This document shows, one piece after another, positions 50,570-59,613 of a stretch of DNA of 64,000 bases (positions are counted from its first letter, which is position 1; every line of letters starts with the position of its first letter). Source of the DNA: Clostridium sp. KNHs205 (GTDB taxonomy: Bacteria; Bacillota; Clostridia; Lachnospirales; Lachnospiraceae); the NCBI RefSeq assembly GCF_000702945.1, contig NZ_JNLE01000005.1:434001-498000 (forward strand), in the 5' to 3' direction. The notes beneath the pieces were generated by a model. That model ran no database searches. It saw nothing but the letters and a program-made list of their open reading frames with translations, and was not told the origin of the DNA. The translations under genes were made by a program, and so were the position numbers.

Positions 50570-51814
50570 TTAATTTACTTTTGTCAGATACCATTTCTGT
50601 GCATCCGTTCCGTTATCATTCCATTGCTGCACCACACCTCCATCGGCTGTGGAGGAATTAGACACATCCATGGCTAATCCACTGGCTTTGGATATCAGTT
50701 TGTAATATCCTCCGCCTACATCTACGATTTTCCACCGCTGAGCATCATTACCATTGTCATAACACTGCTGAAGCTGTACTCCCTGGGCAGTGGAAGCATA
50801 AGGCACATCCAGGCACTTACCACTGTGAACTGCGGTTAGTTTATAATACCCTCCTCCCATATCATCAATGCGAAATTTCTGGTTATTCGCTCCCTTATAG
50901 GTCCACTGGTGCATTTTGGCTCCGTCATCATAGGATACGTCCTTTACATCCAGTACTTTACCACTGCATTTTGCAGCCAAGGTATAGATTCCTCCGCTTA
51001 CTATAGTCGGTGAAGCTTGTGCCTTATATACTCTGACATAATCAACCAGCATCTGGGCAGGAAATGCAGTCTGGTTGTTAGGGCTTCCCGGCCAGTTTCC
51101 ACCTACTGCAAGATTCAGAAGGAGGAAGAAGGATTTCTGAAATTCCTCTGTTCCTCCCGCATTGTTCTGTATGTAGAATTCATTAAACTGTACACCGTCA
51201 ACAAACCATCTGATATAACTGGAGTCCCATTCAATGGAATAGGTGTGAAACTGGGAAAAATCCAAAGAGCCGGATACCTGCCCGTAATCAGCCTGCCCAT
51301 TGGAATCCCAGTGAACAGTACCGTTGACATACGCATTGCTATTAACACGTTCCATAATGTCAATTTCACCGCATTTCGGCCAGCCGACACTGGTAATATT
51401 ATCTCCCAGCATCCAGAAAGCAGGCCATAAGCCTTGTCCGGAGGGCAGCTTTATCCTGGCTTCAATTTTACCGTAAGTAAAACTCTTTAGATTCTGGGTC
51501 TTAATTCTGGCAGAGGTATAATTCATACCACCATAGGATTCCTTCTGAGCGGTTATGATGAGATTACCACCGGATACCGATAGATTTTGCGAACGGTTGG
51601 TATAATACTGCAGTTCGTTGTTTCCCCAACCTCCGCTGCCTGTCCCAATTTCAGCCGTCCAATTAGAGGTACTAAGACTGCTTCCGTTAAACTCATCACT
51701 CCACACAAGAGACCAGTTTGTAGCCGCCTTTGCCGGAACTGACATAGAAGGCAGCCAGGATACCAGTAAAATTAAAACCAGTAACACACTTAATAACTTC
51801 CCTTTCCTTAACAT
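50570..51814 (-). CDS. Secreted GH16 endo-beta-glucanase (laminarinase type) with CBM13
   Basis: A 414-residue secreted enzyme. Signal peptide 1-30 (LLVLILLVSWLPSMSVPAKA). GH16 catalytic domain at 32-275 with GEIDIMERV: nucleophile Glu150 and acid/base Glu155, with the extra Met of 1,3-beta-glucanases. WSDEFNGSSL and YGKIEARIKLPSGQGLWPAFW are typical. Residues 283-412 form a ricin-type beta-trefoil (CBM13) with three QxW-like repeats (NNQKFRID, DAQRWKI, DAQKWYL). It should cut laminarin or mixed-linkage glucan outside the cell. ATG chosen by GGAG at 8 bp. Confidence 0.95.
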   Translation of the reverse strand: MLRKGKLLSVLLVLILLVSWLPSMSVPAKAATNWSLVWSDEFNGSSLSTSNWTAEIGTGSGGWGNNELQYYTNRSQNLSVSGGNLIITAQKESYGGMNYTSARIKTQNLKSFTYGKIEARIKLPSGQGLWPAFWMLGDNITSVGWPKCGEIDIMERVNSNAYVNGTVHWDSNGQADYGQVSGSLDFSQFHTYSIEWDSSYIRWFVDGVQFNEFYIQNNAGGTEEFQKSFFLLLNLAVGGNWPGSPNNQTAFPAQMLVDYVRVYKAQASPTIVSGGIYTLAAKCSGKVLDVKDVSYDDGAKMHQWTYKGANNQKFRIDDMGGGYYKLTAVHSGKCLDVPYASTAQGVQLQQCYDNGNDAQRWKIVDVGGGYYKLISKASGLAMDVSNSSTADGGVVQQWNDNGTDAQKWYLTKVN

Positions 51815-51915
51815 ATCTAATCTCCTTATCATTTATTATTTCAGATCATGCCGCGCGAATCATGATCATGAAACCCCTTCGTTTCGGAAAATGGCAGTTC
51901 TTTCAATTTAAGAAT

Positions 51916-51944
51916 ATTATAGTATAATTTAAGTAATTTGTAAA
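51916..51944 (-). promoter_or_regulatory. Sigma-A promoter of the GH16 gene
   Basis: TTTACA (complement of 51939-51944) and TATAAT (complement of 51916-51921) are 17 bp apart. The rest of the region up to 52095 holds no gene. Confidence 0.65.
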
Positions 51945-52094
51945 TATTTTACTTATTCAGTTTTGTCCATATTGCATTGTCCATATTGCTGACACTTTCC
52001 AATTCCTACTGTGTCAGCCAGTCAATTAAATGGCTCGCTTAGCTTCTTTGTAATACAGAGCTTTTAATTCCGGGCTATATTTTGTCTGGACATA

Positions 52095-52144
52095 AAAAAT
52101 CTCCTTAAGTAGATTATGGTTATTTACCTTATCTACCTAAGGAG
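52095..52144 (-). terminator. Terminator of the FMN reductase gene
   Basis: On the minus strand CTCCTTAGGTAGAT pairs with ATCTACTTAAGGAG, followed by ATTTTTT. It lies 29 bp past the stop. Confidence 0.85.
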
Positions 52145-52172
52145 TATCTCTTAACTGGCTATTCAGATGGTA

Positions 52173-52721
52173 TTAAAATTTATTAATCCAGGCAATAAAT
52201 GCGTCTACGTAAGTTTTTAAGAAGTCTTTTGTGCCTTCATTTGTAAGGTTGCCACCTTCATCCAACAATGCGGTAACATTACCAATGTATGCTTCCGGCT
52301 GCTGCAAAGGATAGACATCAAGGAATGTAAGGGTCTGTCTAAGGTGATGGTTTGCTCCAAAGCCAGAAATACCTCCCATAGACACACTGACTATTCCTGC
52401 AGGTTTACCAGCCCAGACACTTTGCCCATAAGGTCTGGAGGCAACATCCAAAACATTCTTTAAAACAGCTGGTACAGAACGGTTATATTCAGGTGTAAAA
52501 AACAGATATGCATCAGATGACTTGACCTCTTCTCTTAAGTTGCTCCAGGATACCGGTGGATTAGCTTCCAGGTCTTCATTAAATAAATCTATTCCATTTA
52601 TATCAATGAATTTAGCCTCATATCCTTCAGGTATTATTGATGCTACATAATTTGCAATTGCTCTGTTAAAAGATCCTTTTCTCAAACTTCCTACAATAAT
52701 GCCGATTGTTTTTTTGCTCAT
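52173..52721 (-). CDS. NADPH-dependent FMN/quinone reductase (ChrR/YieF type)
   Basis: A 182-residue flavodoxin-fold reductase. IGIIVGSLRKGSFNRAIANYV is the FMN phosphate loop; YLFFTPEYNRSVPAVLKNVLDVASRP is the signature of the NADPH_dep_FMN_red family that reduces quinones and chromate; SMGGISGFGANHHLRQTL is the dimer segment. ATG at 52721 is preceded by AGGAGG at 7 bp. Downstream of an Rrf2 regulator gene, with a palindrome between, suggesting redox-stress control. Confidence 0.93.
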   Translation of the reverse strand: MSKKTIGIIVGSLRKGSFNRAIANYVASIIPEGYEAKFIDINGIDLFNEDLEANPPVSWSNLREEVKSSDAYLFFTPEYNRSVPAVLKNVLDVASRPYGQSVWAGKPAGIVSVSMGGISGFGANHHLRQTLTFLDVYPLQQPEAYIGNVTALLDEGGNLTNEGTKDFLKTYVDAFIAWINKF

Positions 52722-52786
52722 AATAATTCCTCCTATTAAATTCATTTTGATTGTATTTTCCCATTAAGGAAAGTTAATAACATTAG

Positions 52787-52805
52787 TATCTTGATAACTA
52801 AGATA
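52787..52805. promoter_or_regulatory. Palindrome upstream of the FMN reductase gene
   Basis: TATCTT (52787-52792) and AAGATA (52800-52805) form an inverted repeat with a 7-bp centre, 66 bp upstream of the reductase start and 37 bp after the Rrf2 gene. Possible Rrf2 operator. Confidence 0.4.
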
Positions 52806-52841
52806 AATATCTATAAGTAATATAGATGATGATGACCTGAC

Positions 52842-53255
52842 TCAGATATTGCCTAAGCCCTCTAAAATATCAGATAGATGCATAGTTCCCAATTCCTCTT
52901 GAAAGCCGGATTGAACTTTATGATTAATACTCTCTAATACACATCCTATTCTTGCGCCTACCGGACAGTCTGAATTGGTATCTGTATGGATTGCAAACAA
53001 ATCCTGCCGGTTTTCTACTGCTTTAAAGATTTCCAAAAGTGTAATCTCTTCCGGGGGTTTCATAAGCCCGGTAACACCAACTTTTGTTTTTGTCTGGATG
53101 AGTCCTGACTTCTTCAAATCACTCATCAGCCGTCTTACAAGAGCCGGATTAGTATTCACACTGCCTGCAATATAATCCGAGGTTATTCCATCCTCCTGTT
53201 TTAAAGCAATAAGGCTTAATATATGAATGCCTACAGCATATTTTGTTGAGTACAT
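52842..53255 (-). CDS. Rrf2-family transcriptional regulator (YwnA type)
   Basis: A 137-residue winged-helix regulator: YSTKYAVGIHILSLIALKQ, then SDYIAGSVNTNPALVRRLMSDLKKSGLI. It lacks the three-Cys iron-sulfur ligands of IscR/NsrR; two Cys are in DCPVGARIGCV, further apart. This fits the YwnA/CymR-like subgroup. The start at 53255 has GAGGAG at 9 bp; two ATG codons lie before it. A perfect consensus promoter with a 25-bp palindrome over its -10 indicates autorepression. Probably controls the FMN reductase gene downstream too. Confidence 0.9.
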   Translation of the reverse strand: MYSTKYAVGIHILSLIALKQEDGITSDYIAGSVNTNPALVRRLMSDLKKSGLIQTKTKVGVTGLMKPPEEITLLEIFKAVENRQDLFAIHTDTNSDCPVGARIGCVLESINHKVQSGFQEELGTMHLSDILEGLGNI

Positions 53256-53271
53256 AATCATCATCTCCTCT

Positions 53272-53310
53272 ATTTGTTACTATTATAGTTACAAATAAAC
53301 CATTTGTCAA
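53272..53310 (-). promoter_or_regulatory. Consensus sigma-A promoter with Rrf2 palindrome
   Basis: On the minus strand TTGACA (complement of 53305-53310) and TATAAT (complement of 53282-53287) are 17 bp apart, a full consensus. ATTTGTTACTAT and ATAGTTACAAAT form a near-perfect palindrome at 53272-53296, covering the -10. Confidence 0.8.
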
Positions 53311-53501
53311 TAATAAAATTTAATTATTTTAAATTAAATTTTATTCAACCAAAAATCGTGAACTATTCTTTTCATTTTGCCTTCTTTATTATTCCCTCTT
53401 ATAATAAAACAATCCCAATAGGAATTTTAAATCCACCAAATACAATAAAGCCATAAAAGTATAAAACTTTTTACTACAAATAAATCATAAAGCATTCTAT
53501 A

Positions 53502-55346
53502 ATCGAGTAGGAGAAATTTCTCTTAACAGAGAAATTTCGACCTCTCACACCACCGTGCGTACCGTTCGGTACACGGCGGTTCAATCAACTTAACAAGTAA
53601 CACACCTTTCGATGTAATAGTCCAACATTGAGATTAGTCCAAACTGGGCTAATCTCTCATTATTTATTGCTTGGCTTATATCTGAACTTCGACATACTCT
53701 TGCAAATCCCTTTGCATAAGAGGTTCGTCTTGCCGCCCATTTAGGTATTCCCAGTTTTATTAGATTCTTTGCTCTATTCTTTGGTGTTTTCCAGTGTTTC
53801 CATATGCACATGCGAAGCCTATATCTAATAGTTCCATCAAAATTCTTGCATAGTTTCTTCATACTACCGATTTTGAAGTAATTTATCCAACCTCGAATCA
53901 ACTGATTTAGCTTCTCTATTTTGTGCTTATTGTTAACTCCCCAACTTCGGCAAGTAAATTTCTTCATTTTTGCCTTGAACTTTGCAACTGAACTAGCGTG
54001 TGGTTTAGCTTTATACTGTTTGGCAAATGTGTCATAGTAAAATCCAAATCCCAGATACTTTATTCCTTTTGGTTTATCCACCTTGCTCTTGCTAACATTT
54101 ACCTTCAATCCAAGCTTCTCTTCTATGAACTTTGAAATGCTTTTCATTACTCTGCTAGCTGCCAGTTCGCTTCCGACCATAATAATACAGTCGTCTGCAT
54201 ATCTGACAAAATCCAATCCTCTTGATTCCATTTCCTTATCCAGTTCATTTAACATGATGTTTGCTAAAAGTGGTGAAATATTTCCACCTTGAGGTGTTCC
54301 TACAATAGAATCCTCGTATTCATCATCTATAATCACTCCGCTAACTAAGAACTTTCGAACTATCGAGATAACATCTCCATCTTTGATTGTTCTTCCTATT
54401 ATTGTCATCAGCTTGTCATGATTTACTGTGTCAAAGAACTTTTCCAGGTCAATGTCCACTATCCAACTGTGCCCATCGTTCATCATTTCCAGCGCTGTAA
54501 GCACCGCCTGCTGGGCACAACGACTCGGTCTGAATCCGTAGCTGTGGTCATGAAACTGTTCCTCGAATATCGGAGTGAGTACCTGTGCTACTGCTTGTTG
54601 AACAAATCTGTCCGTTACTGTTGGTACTCCCAGTTTCCTGACTCCTCCTTCTGGTTTTGGTATCTCTACACGCCTTACTGGTTGCGGTTTATACTTTCGT
54701 GTCCGCAATTGTTCTTTAATTGTTTCGCCATTCTTCAAAAGGTATTCACCAAGTTCTGTGTACTCCATTCCGTCCACACCCTCTGCTCCTTTGTTTCGTA
54801 TGACTTGCAGATACGCCTTATTGAGATTATCTTTGGCTAATATCTGCTCCATTAGACTATTTGTGTCCATGCGTTGTTTCCTTTCTGTCCCGTTCGTTTC
54901 CACCATCTTTGACGTCATCGACAGATGTTGTGTTTACTACAAGTCGGAACCTACTTCAACTGATTGATTGTTCGTCCCTTTGCTCCGTTTCCATTACAGA
55001 AACTTCCTCGCTACTACGGACTATGCTGACTTCTCACAGTTCGTTGTTACTCGGCAAATGATACCGCTGTGAGACCTCCCCGATTAAGGTGCGAGCTCTT
55101 TCCTCTCATCTATCCGCCACATTTACTCCTACTTCCAGCAACTTTTGGACTTCATCTTCTTTTGCAAACTTATCCGTATTTCAGAGCCTTATATGTGATT
55201 TCTGTCCGTCGGACCAAGAGTTTGCCTACAACTTCCTTCAGATTCCACCTCACGGTGGACACCCTTGTTGTTCAGCTATGTGCTTCCACGTTGCCTAGGC
55301 GCACTTGGGACTTTCACCCATTAGAGCCCGCCCATGGCGGGCAAAC
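53502..55346 (-). mobile_element. Group II intron with reverse transcriptase, inserted at a terminator
   Basis: About 1.84 kb. On the minus strand the 5' end is likely GTTTGCCCGCC at 55346 (a GTGCG at 55304 is an alternative). The long structured domain I (55346-54920) follows, then the reverse transcriptase gene, a domain V hairpin with ACCGTGCGTACC-GTTC loop (53541-53582), a domain VI stem (GAAATTTCTC) and a CTCGAT end at about 53502. The 5' exon ends in TTTT of a terminator, a site preference known for group IIC introns. Boundaries are inferred. Confidence 0.85.
53590..54918 (-). CDS. ltrA: Group II intron reverse transcriptase/maturase
   Basis: A 442-residue protein with RT domains: KPQPVRRVEIPKPEGGVRKLG (domain 2), VDIDLEKFFDTVNHDKL (domain 3), GTPQGGNISPLLANIML (domain 4) and VRYADDCIIM with the catalytic YADD (domain 5). 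The maturase X domain follows (KKHKIEKL-type, GWINYFKIGSM). There is no C-terminal HNH endonuclease, as in group IIC enzymes of about 420 residues. An internal ATG at 54870 has a better ribosome binding site (AAGGA) and could be the true start. Confidence 0.95.
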   Translation of the reverse strand: MTSKMVETNGTERKQRMDTNSLMEQILAKDNLNKAYLQVIRNKGAEGVDGMEYTELGEYLLKNGETIKEQLRTRKYKPQPVRRVEIPKPEGGVRKLGVPTVTDRFVQQAVAQVLTPIFEEQFHDHSYGFRPSRCAQQAVLTALEMMNDGHSWIVDIDLEKFFDTVNHDKLMTIIGRTIKDGDVISIVRKFLVSGVIIDDEYEDSIVGTPQGGNISPLLANIMLNELDKEMESRGLDFVRYADDCIIMVGSELAASRVMKSISKFIEEKLGLKVNVSKSKVDKPKGIKYLGFGFYYDTFAKQYKAKPHASSVAKFKAKMKKFTCRSWGVNNKHKIEKLNQLIRGWINYFKIGSMKKLCKNFDGTIRYRLRMCIWKHWKTPKNRAKNLIKLGIPKWAARRTSYAKGFARVCRSSDISQAINNERLAQFGLISMLDYYIERCVTC

Positions 55347-55384
55347 AAAAAGAGGAGCTACTGAACATAATTCAGTACTCCTCT
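55347..55384 (-). terminator. Terminator of the four-helix protein gene and intron target
   Basis: On the minus strand AGAGGAGTACTGA pairs with TCAGTAGCTCCTCT, followed by TTTT (complement of 55347-55350), where the intron starts. Confidence 0.85.
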
Positions 55385-55444
55385 AATTAACTTTATGATT
55401 TGGGCTGTAAAGGAATAAAATATTGCCTGGTAAACTGGGTTAAA

Positions 55445-55837
55445 TTATGCTGGTTCTGCAGTGTTTTTTACTTTTGGCTTTACAAAGAAAGCTAAAATAG
55501 CTGCAATTATAAAGAAAAATGTAAAAGTTAGAGATATAGGTGCCAAAACTGCGGGAATAATTGCCGAAGCCAGAAATATTACAGAAGTAATTTTTCCTAA
55601 TTTACTCATTAAGAATACTGATATCAGGGAAACAATACCACAAACAATTAAGGCATATGAACAACTCTTTAATTCTTCCATATCTTTAAGGGCCTGAGCT
55701 ACATCCGGGTCTGAACTATATTCTTCCACGGCTGCAATTTCAGTTTTATATGTATCAAAATCTGACAACCATTTTACACCTAATCCTATGGATGCTAATG
55801 TACCTATAATAACTAATATTATTGTTGCTACTCTCAT
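55445..55837 (-). CDS. Small membrane protein of unknown function
   Basis: A 130-residue protein with four predicted helices: 3-22, 60-80, 82-98 and 100-120. A soluble segment (KWLSDFDTYKTEIAAVEEYSSDPDVAQALKDMEEL) separates the first helix from the rest. AGGAGG lies before the ATG. Not recognised as a named family. Followed by a clear terminator; stands between the lipoprotein gene and the intron. Confidence 0.7.
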   Translation of the reverse strand: MRVATIILVIIGTLASIGLGVKWLSDFDTYKTEIAAVEEYSSDPDVAQALKDMEELKSCSYALIVCGIVSLISVFLMSKLGKITSVIFLASAIIPAVLAPISLTFTFFFIIAAILAFFVKPKVKNTAEPA

Positions 55838-55946
55838 ACTTCCTCCTACTATACTCCTATTATTTAGAACTAAAATTAATAAGTATTTTCATCCCAGCAA
55901 ACTTCCTTATTCCTCCAGACACAATCATAATTGTCAATCTCAAAAT

Positions 55947-56540
55947 TTATTCACTCAGCATTTCATCAAGGTTTCCGGTAATGTTACTCATAAAAGTATC
56001 GTCATCCTGGATCACCCAGATTTTCTTACCCTTGTCTTTCTTTAATGTAATTTCAAATTCATTTGTTACTACAGGTGCTTCCGGATCAGACATCCCCTCC
56101 TCCAGATAACCCATCATCTTCTCTTCCAAATCATCATCTGACATCTCCTCCTCTGAGAGAGCAGTATCATAAGCTTCATCAAAGATTTTTCCATACATCT
56201 CTTCAAAGACTGATTGCAGATCCAGATTTGTTAATTTTACTTCGACAGTTGCTGTATCTCCTGCTTCTTCAGAGGAGACAATTTCATAATTTAATTTAGA
56301 AAAAATAAGGGTAATTAATTTTTCTTCCTGTGGATCTTCAAATTTAAAATTACCTGTATCCGAATTGCAATATTTCTCTGCCTCTTTCAAATCTGCTTTA
56401 CTTAATGCTGTAAAGAATCCCTTAACACTTTCATCAGCTGCAGGAAATTCCGTTTTCTTACAAGCTGCCATAGAAAAAACCAATGTAATCATCATTATCA
56501 GGATGAGTAAACATCTGGATGGACGTATACTTTTTTTCAT
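55947..56540 (-). CDS. Lipoprotein with DUF4878/DUF5105-like domain
   Basis: A 197-residue lipoprotein. Signal LLILIMMITLVFSMAAC with the lipidated Cys27. The mature part (ADESVKGFFTALSKADLKEAEKYCNSD) is a cystatin/NTF2-like single domain common in clostridial lipoproteins, where DxxxxVxxFxxAxxxxD is seen. A Glu/Asp-rich segment (ALSEEEMSDDDLEEKMMGYLEEG) follows. No function known. Confidence 0.75.
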   Translation of the reverse strand: MKKSIRPSRCLLILIMMITLVFSMAACKKTEFPAADESVKGFFTALSKADLKEAEKYCNSDTGNFKFEDPQEEKLITLIFSKLNYEIVSSEEAGDTATVEVKLTNLDLQSVFEEMYGKIFDEAYDTALSEEEMSDDDLEEKMMGYLEEGMSDPEAPVVTNEFEITLKKDKGKKIWVIQDDDTFMSNITGNLDEMLSE

Positions 56541-56615
56541 TCGTACTTCTCCTTTTGTTTTATTTCGATTGTATAATATATATTTCTACAATTTTTTCAA
56601 CTATTTAATTATAAA

Positions 56616-56668
56616 GAAAAAAGCCTCACATTCAACCTATCAAAAGTTAGGTAAAAAGTAGGGCTTTT
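56616..56668 (-). terminator. Terminator of the MalT-like gene
   Basis: On the minus strand GAAAAGCC... and GGCTTTTTTC form an outer stem with an inner ACCTAAC/GGTT pair; the T-run follows. It lies 12 bp past the stop. Confidence 0.7.
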
Positions 56669-56679
56669 CATTCTAGATG

Positions 56680-59289
56680 CTAATTGATTATCTGAAGACG
56701 TCTGGCCTTGACTACTGCCTGGGTGCGCTTATTAACTCCAAGTTTAGAGAACATATTATTAATATGCCATTTGACAGTCCCGGTTGTTATAAAAAGTATC
56801 TCAGCAATCTCATCATTAGACAGACCATCTGCAATAAGTTTCAGTATCTCTAATTCTCTTTTCCTAAGAGGGTTTGTAAGAGAATTCATTTTATTTACAC
56901 CGCTGCTGCATATTCTGTCTATAAAATCCGGTGCTGTATCTCTTACCATAAAAACCAGCTCCAGAAGTTCGCTTCCTTCATCAAGAAATAATCTTTCATA
57001 ACCTTCAGGAGCTGCAAGTGCTACAGCTTCCCTCAAACAATCCAAGGCTCTGCCTTCCATCCCCAGGTGCTTTTTTACTAAAGCTGACAGTAGCAGCACA
57101 GTAATCAACTCTCCAAATCGACCTTCTCCCCTTAATATTTCTTCCTTTTCAGTAAGGGCTTTCTGGGCTGTAAGATAATCTTTTTGCAAGATCAAAGCTC
57201 TTAAATAGGTAAAGTAAGGATTTATGTCCGATAAACCCGATATCTTATCAAAGGTATTTTGCGTTTCCTTCAACCACCTAAAAACCTTTTCATAATTACC
57301 TTCCCTCTGGCACAGCTCCATTTCCAAGGCATCAAAAAATAAAGAAATTCTAGAGATCTTGAAATCTTTGTAATAGGCTTTCAGACGATAGACCATCTCA
57401 AAAGCCTTTTCTTTCTCTCCGGTATTATAAAGCGCCAGAACTAAATACCACTCTCCCAGTCCGCCCCAATGAGCGAATCCCAACTTACGGTAAACTGCAA
57501 TACCTTCCTCCAGATACTTTTGAGCTTCTTCTAATTTATTGAAATTATAAAACAGCATTCCTACCGGAAGATATACAATTTTATCCATTGGTGAGTAGTT
57601 TCCGGCACGATTCGTAAATCTTTCAAGGGTTTTTTCACATAAGGCCAGAGCCTCTCTGCCTTTTCCCATACAATTAAGATAAAATGCTACATCGTGAAGA
57701 GAAGTCACTTCCAGAATATGATATCCCTTTTTGCAAGCGCCTTCATGAACTTTTGCATGCAAAGCAGCCGCAGTGCTGGTATGTCCATTTAAAGCATTTG
57801 CGTGTCCCAAAGCGGTTAATGCAACATAATAGAAAAAATCCTTTTTCCCCTCAACAAATGCTATTGCTTCTTCTGCATCCATTAGGGCCTTCACTTTTTC
57901 TTCATTATTTAACAAGTACGGTGCAGATGCCTTTACCATTCCTGTGACTCTCAGACTGTTACTGTTATCTTTTCGGTTAATTAAATTAGATAATATTTTA
58001 CTTGCTTCATCGACTTCCCCTGTAAACAACATGCACCAGGCCTTATATAATTCCAGAATTCCATCCTTTTCCTTCCTGATCAAATCTGTATTCAGTAAAG
58101 TAAGAAGGTTTTTCAGCTCTCCCTTACGAAACAGCTCAATTGCCCTGTCTTTAACCAAGCATGCGGCGGCTTCTCCGTCCTTCGCCTGTAATGCATACTC
58201 TAAAGCAGCTTCGGTATATCCGTTCTTTTTACACCATAAACTAGCTGTTCTGCAGATTTCAATCTTCCCAGTCTCTTCTTGGTTCTTTCTTAAAAATTCT
58301 GAAAAAAGGTGATGGTATCTGTACCAGGTATTGGTATCATCCAATGAGATGATAAAGAGATTTTCTTTTTCTAACTGCTGTATAATAGCTCTGCAGTGTT
58401 TCATCCCCGTTACAGCTTCGCATAGCTCCTCGTTAAATTCCTTTAATATACAGGTCTTATTCAGAAAAGTACGTAGCTGCTCCTCTTGATTTTTAAAAAC
58501 CTCATCCATCAGGTACTCTGTTATGAAGCGATTATTACTACTAAATTCTTTTATTAAGGCTTCTTCCCTGTTCCTTTCCATATTCGTTAAGGACAGGCCA
58601 ATCAGTTGCATTCCGGCAACCCAGCCTTCTGTTTGTTTTTCGATAATTTCTAAGGATTCTTCCTTCAGGGTCAGTTTAAAATATCTGCTAAAAAATCCAT
58701 TGATCTCTGCTCTTGTAAATTTCAAATCCCTGGCATTCAGCTCCGTTATTTTATCTTCGACTCTGCATTTTGAAAAAGCAAGAGCCGGTTCCCTGCGAGT
58801 AATTATAACAAACTGCATGGAGCCCCCATTCATCAGATTTTGCACCAGTTCATTGATATAATTATTATGAATGACATGGTAGTCATCCAAAACCAGTACT
58901 ATAGCCTCTTGAAGCTGTTCCAGCTCTCGTGCCATATATAAGCTTACTGTCTTAACAGCAGGCAGGTTTGTAGCCAACATCAGATTCTCTATGGTTGAAC
59001 CAAAGCTTTTACTTATCTTTCTGACCGCCTCAAGCAGATAACAAATAAACTTTGAGGGCTCATTATCGTACTCATCCAAAGACAGCCAGGTATACTTACA
59101 GTTCAACCGGTTAAGCCACCCTGAAACTAATGTCGTTTTACCATATCCCGCCGGTGCGGAAACCAGAAAAACTCTATGTTCTTTCTTCAGGCCCTCATCT
59201 AACCTATTATTTAGAATATCTCTGCAAATATGATTCTGTCTGACAGACGGCATATGCAGCTTGGTATCCAAAAATATTTTTTTATCCAT
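56680..59289 (-). CDS. MalT-like LuxR-family STAND transcriptional activator
   Basis: An 869-residue signal-transduction ATPase. Residues 30-330 form the NOD module with Walker A SAPAGYGKTTL, Walker B VLVLDDYH and an arginine-rich sensor (IITRREP). A helical TPR-like sensor region of about 450 residues follows (MalT-type). The C-terminal LuxR HTH (about 805-869) reads LRKRELEILKLIADGLSNDEIAEILFITTGTVKWHINNMFSKLGV. ATG at 59289 has AAGGGG. MalT family proteins bind ATP and an inducer, and activate promoters upon oligomerising. Target and inducer unknown; monocistronic. Confidence 0.93.
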   Translation of the reverse strand: MDKKIFLDTKLHMPSVRQNHICRDILNNRLDEGLKKEHRVFLVSAPAGYGKTTLVSGWLNRLNCKYTWLSLDEYDNEPSKFICYLLEAVRKISKSFGSTIENLMLATNLPAVKTVSLYMARELEQLQEAIVLVLDDYHVIHNNYINELVQNLMNGGSMQFVIITRREPALAFSKCRVEDKITELNARDLKFTRAEINGFFSRYFKLTLKEESLEIIEKQTEGWVAGMQLIGLSLTNMERNREEALIKEFSSNNRFITEYLMDEVFKNQEEQLRTFLNKTCILKEFNEELCEAVTGMKHCRAIIQQLEKENLFIISLDDTNTWYRYHHLFSEFLRKNQEETGKIEICRTASLWCKKNGYTEAALEYALQAKDGEAAACLVKDRAIELFRKGELKNLLTLLNTDLIRKEKDGILELYKAWCMLFTGEVDEASKILSNLINRKDNSNSLRVTGMVKASAPYLLNNEEKVKALMDAEEAIAFVEGKKDFFYYVALTALGHANALNGHTSTAAALHAKVHEGACKKGYHILEVTSLHDVAFYLNCMGKGREALALCEKTLERFTNRAGNYSPMDKIVYLPVGMLFYNFNKLEEAQKYLEEGIAVYRKLGFAHWGGLGEWYLVLALYNTGEKEKAFEMVYRLKAYYKDFKISRISLFFDALEMELCQREGNYEKVFRWLKETQNTFDKISGLSDINPYFTYLRALILQKDYLTAQKALTEKEEILRGEGRFGELITVLLLSALVKKHLGMEGRALDCLREAVALAAPEGYERLFLDEGSELLELVFMVRDTAPDFIDRICSSGVNKMNSLTNPLRKRELEILKLIADGLSNDEIAEILFITTGTVKWHINNMFSKLGVNKRTQAVVKARRLQIIN

Positions 59290-59613
59290 GTTTCCCCTTG
59301 TGATTGTGATAAACATCCCTACTACCCATTTGTATTATACGCATTCTATTATCCCTGTTTTAATTTAAAATATATTTTGAGTATAAACTCTTCCCCGACG
59401 TCAATGTCAAGACCCACTTTTACTATAATTATATATACTCTTTGCCTCCTGCTTCCTTTTCCCTCCTTCCGTTGGTAGAATCTTATCCTTCCCAAAGTGA
59501 TTATTCAAATTCAAATAATATATAAAATAATTCACTAAAAGTAAATCAAAATGCCAGATGGCATCACAGCAGCGCTTCACCAATGACAAGAAAATAGCTT
59601 TTGATATAAATCT
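59290..59613. other. Intergenic stretch, nothing recognised
   Basis: Short frames are present on both strands, none with a ribosome binding site or family resemblance. No hairpin of note. The promoter of the MalT-like gene should lie near 59300-59400 but is not clear. Confidence 0.4.

Noticed and set aside
52030..52095. Short transposase-like remnant (KYSPELKALYYKEAKRA on the minus strand)
   Set aside because: The match to an IS transposase start is only a few residues, with no terminal repeats or further fragments.
59407..59589. 60-codon minus-strand frame upstream of the MalT-like gene
   Set aside because: No ribosome binding site or homology; composition like noncoding DNA.
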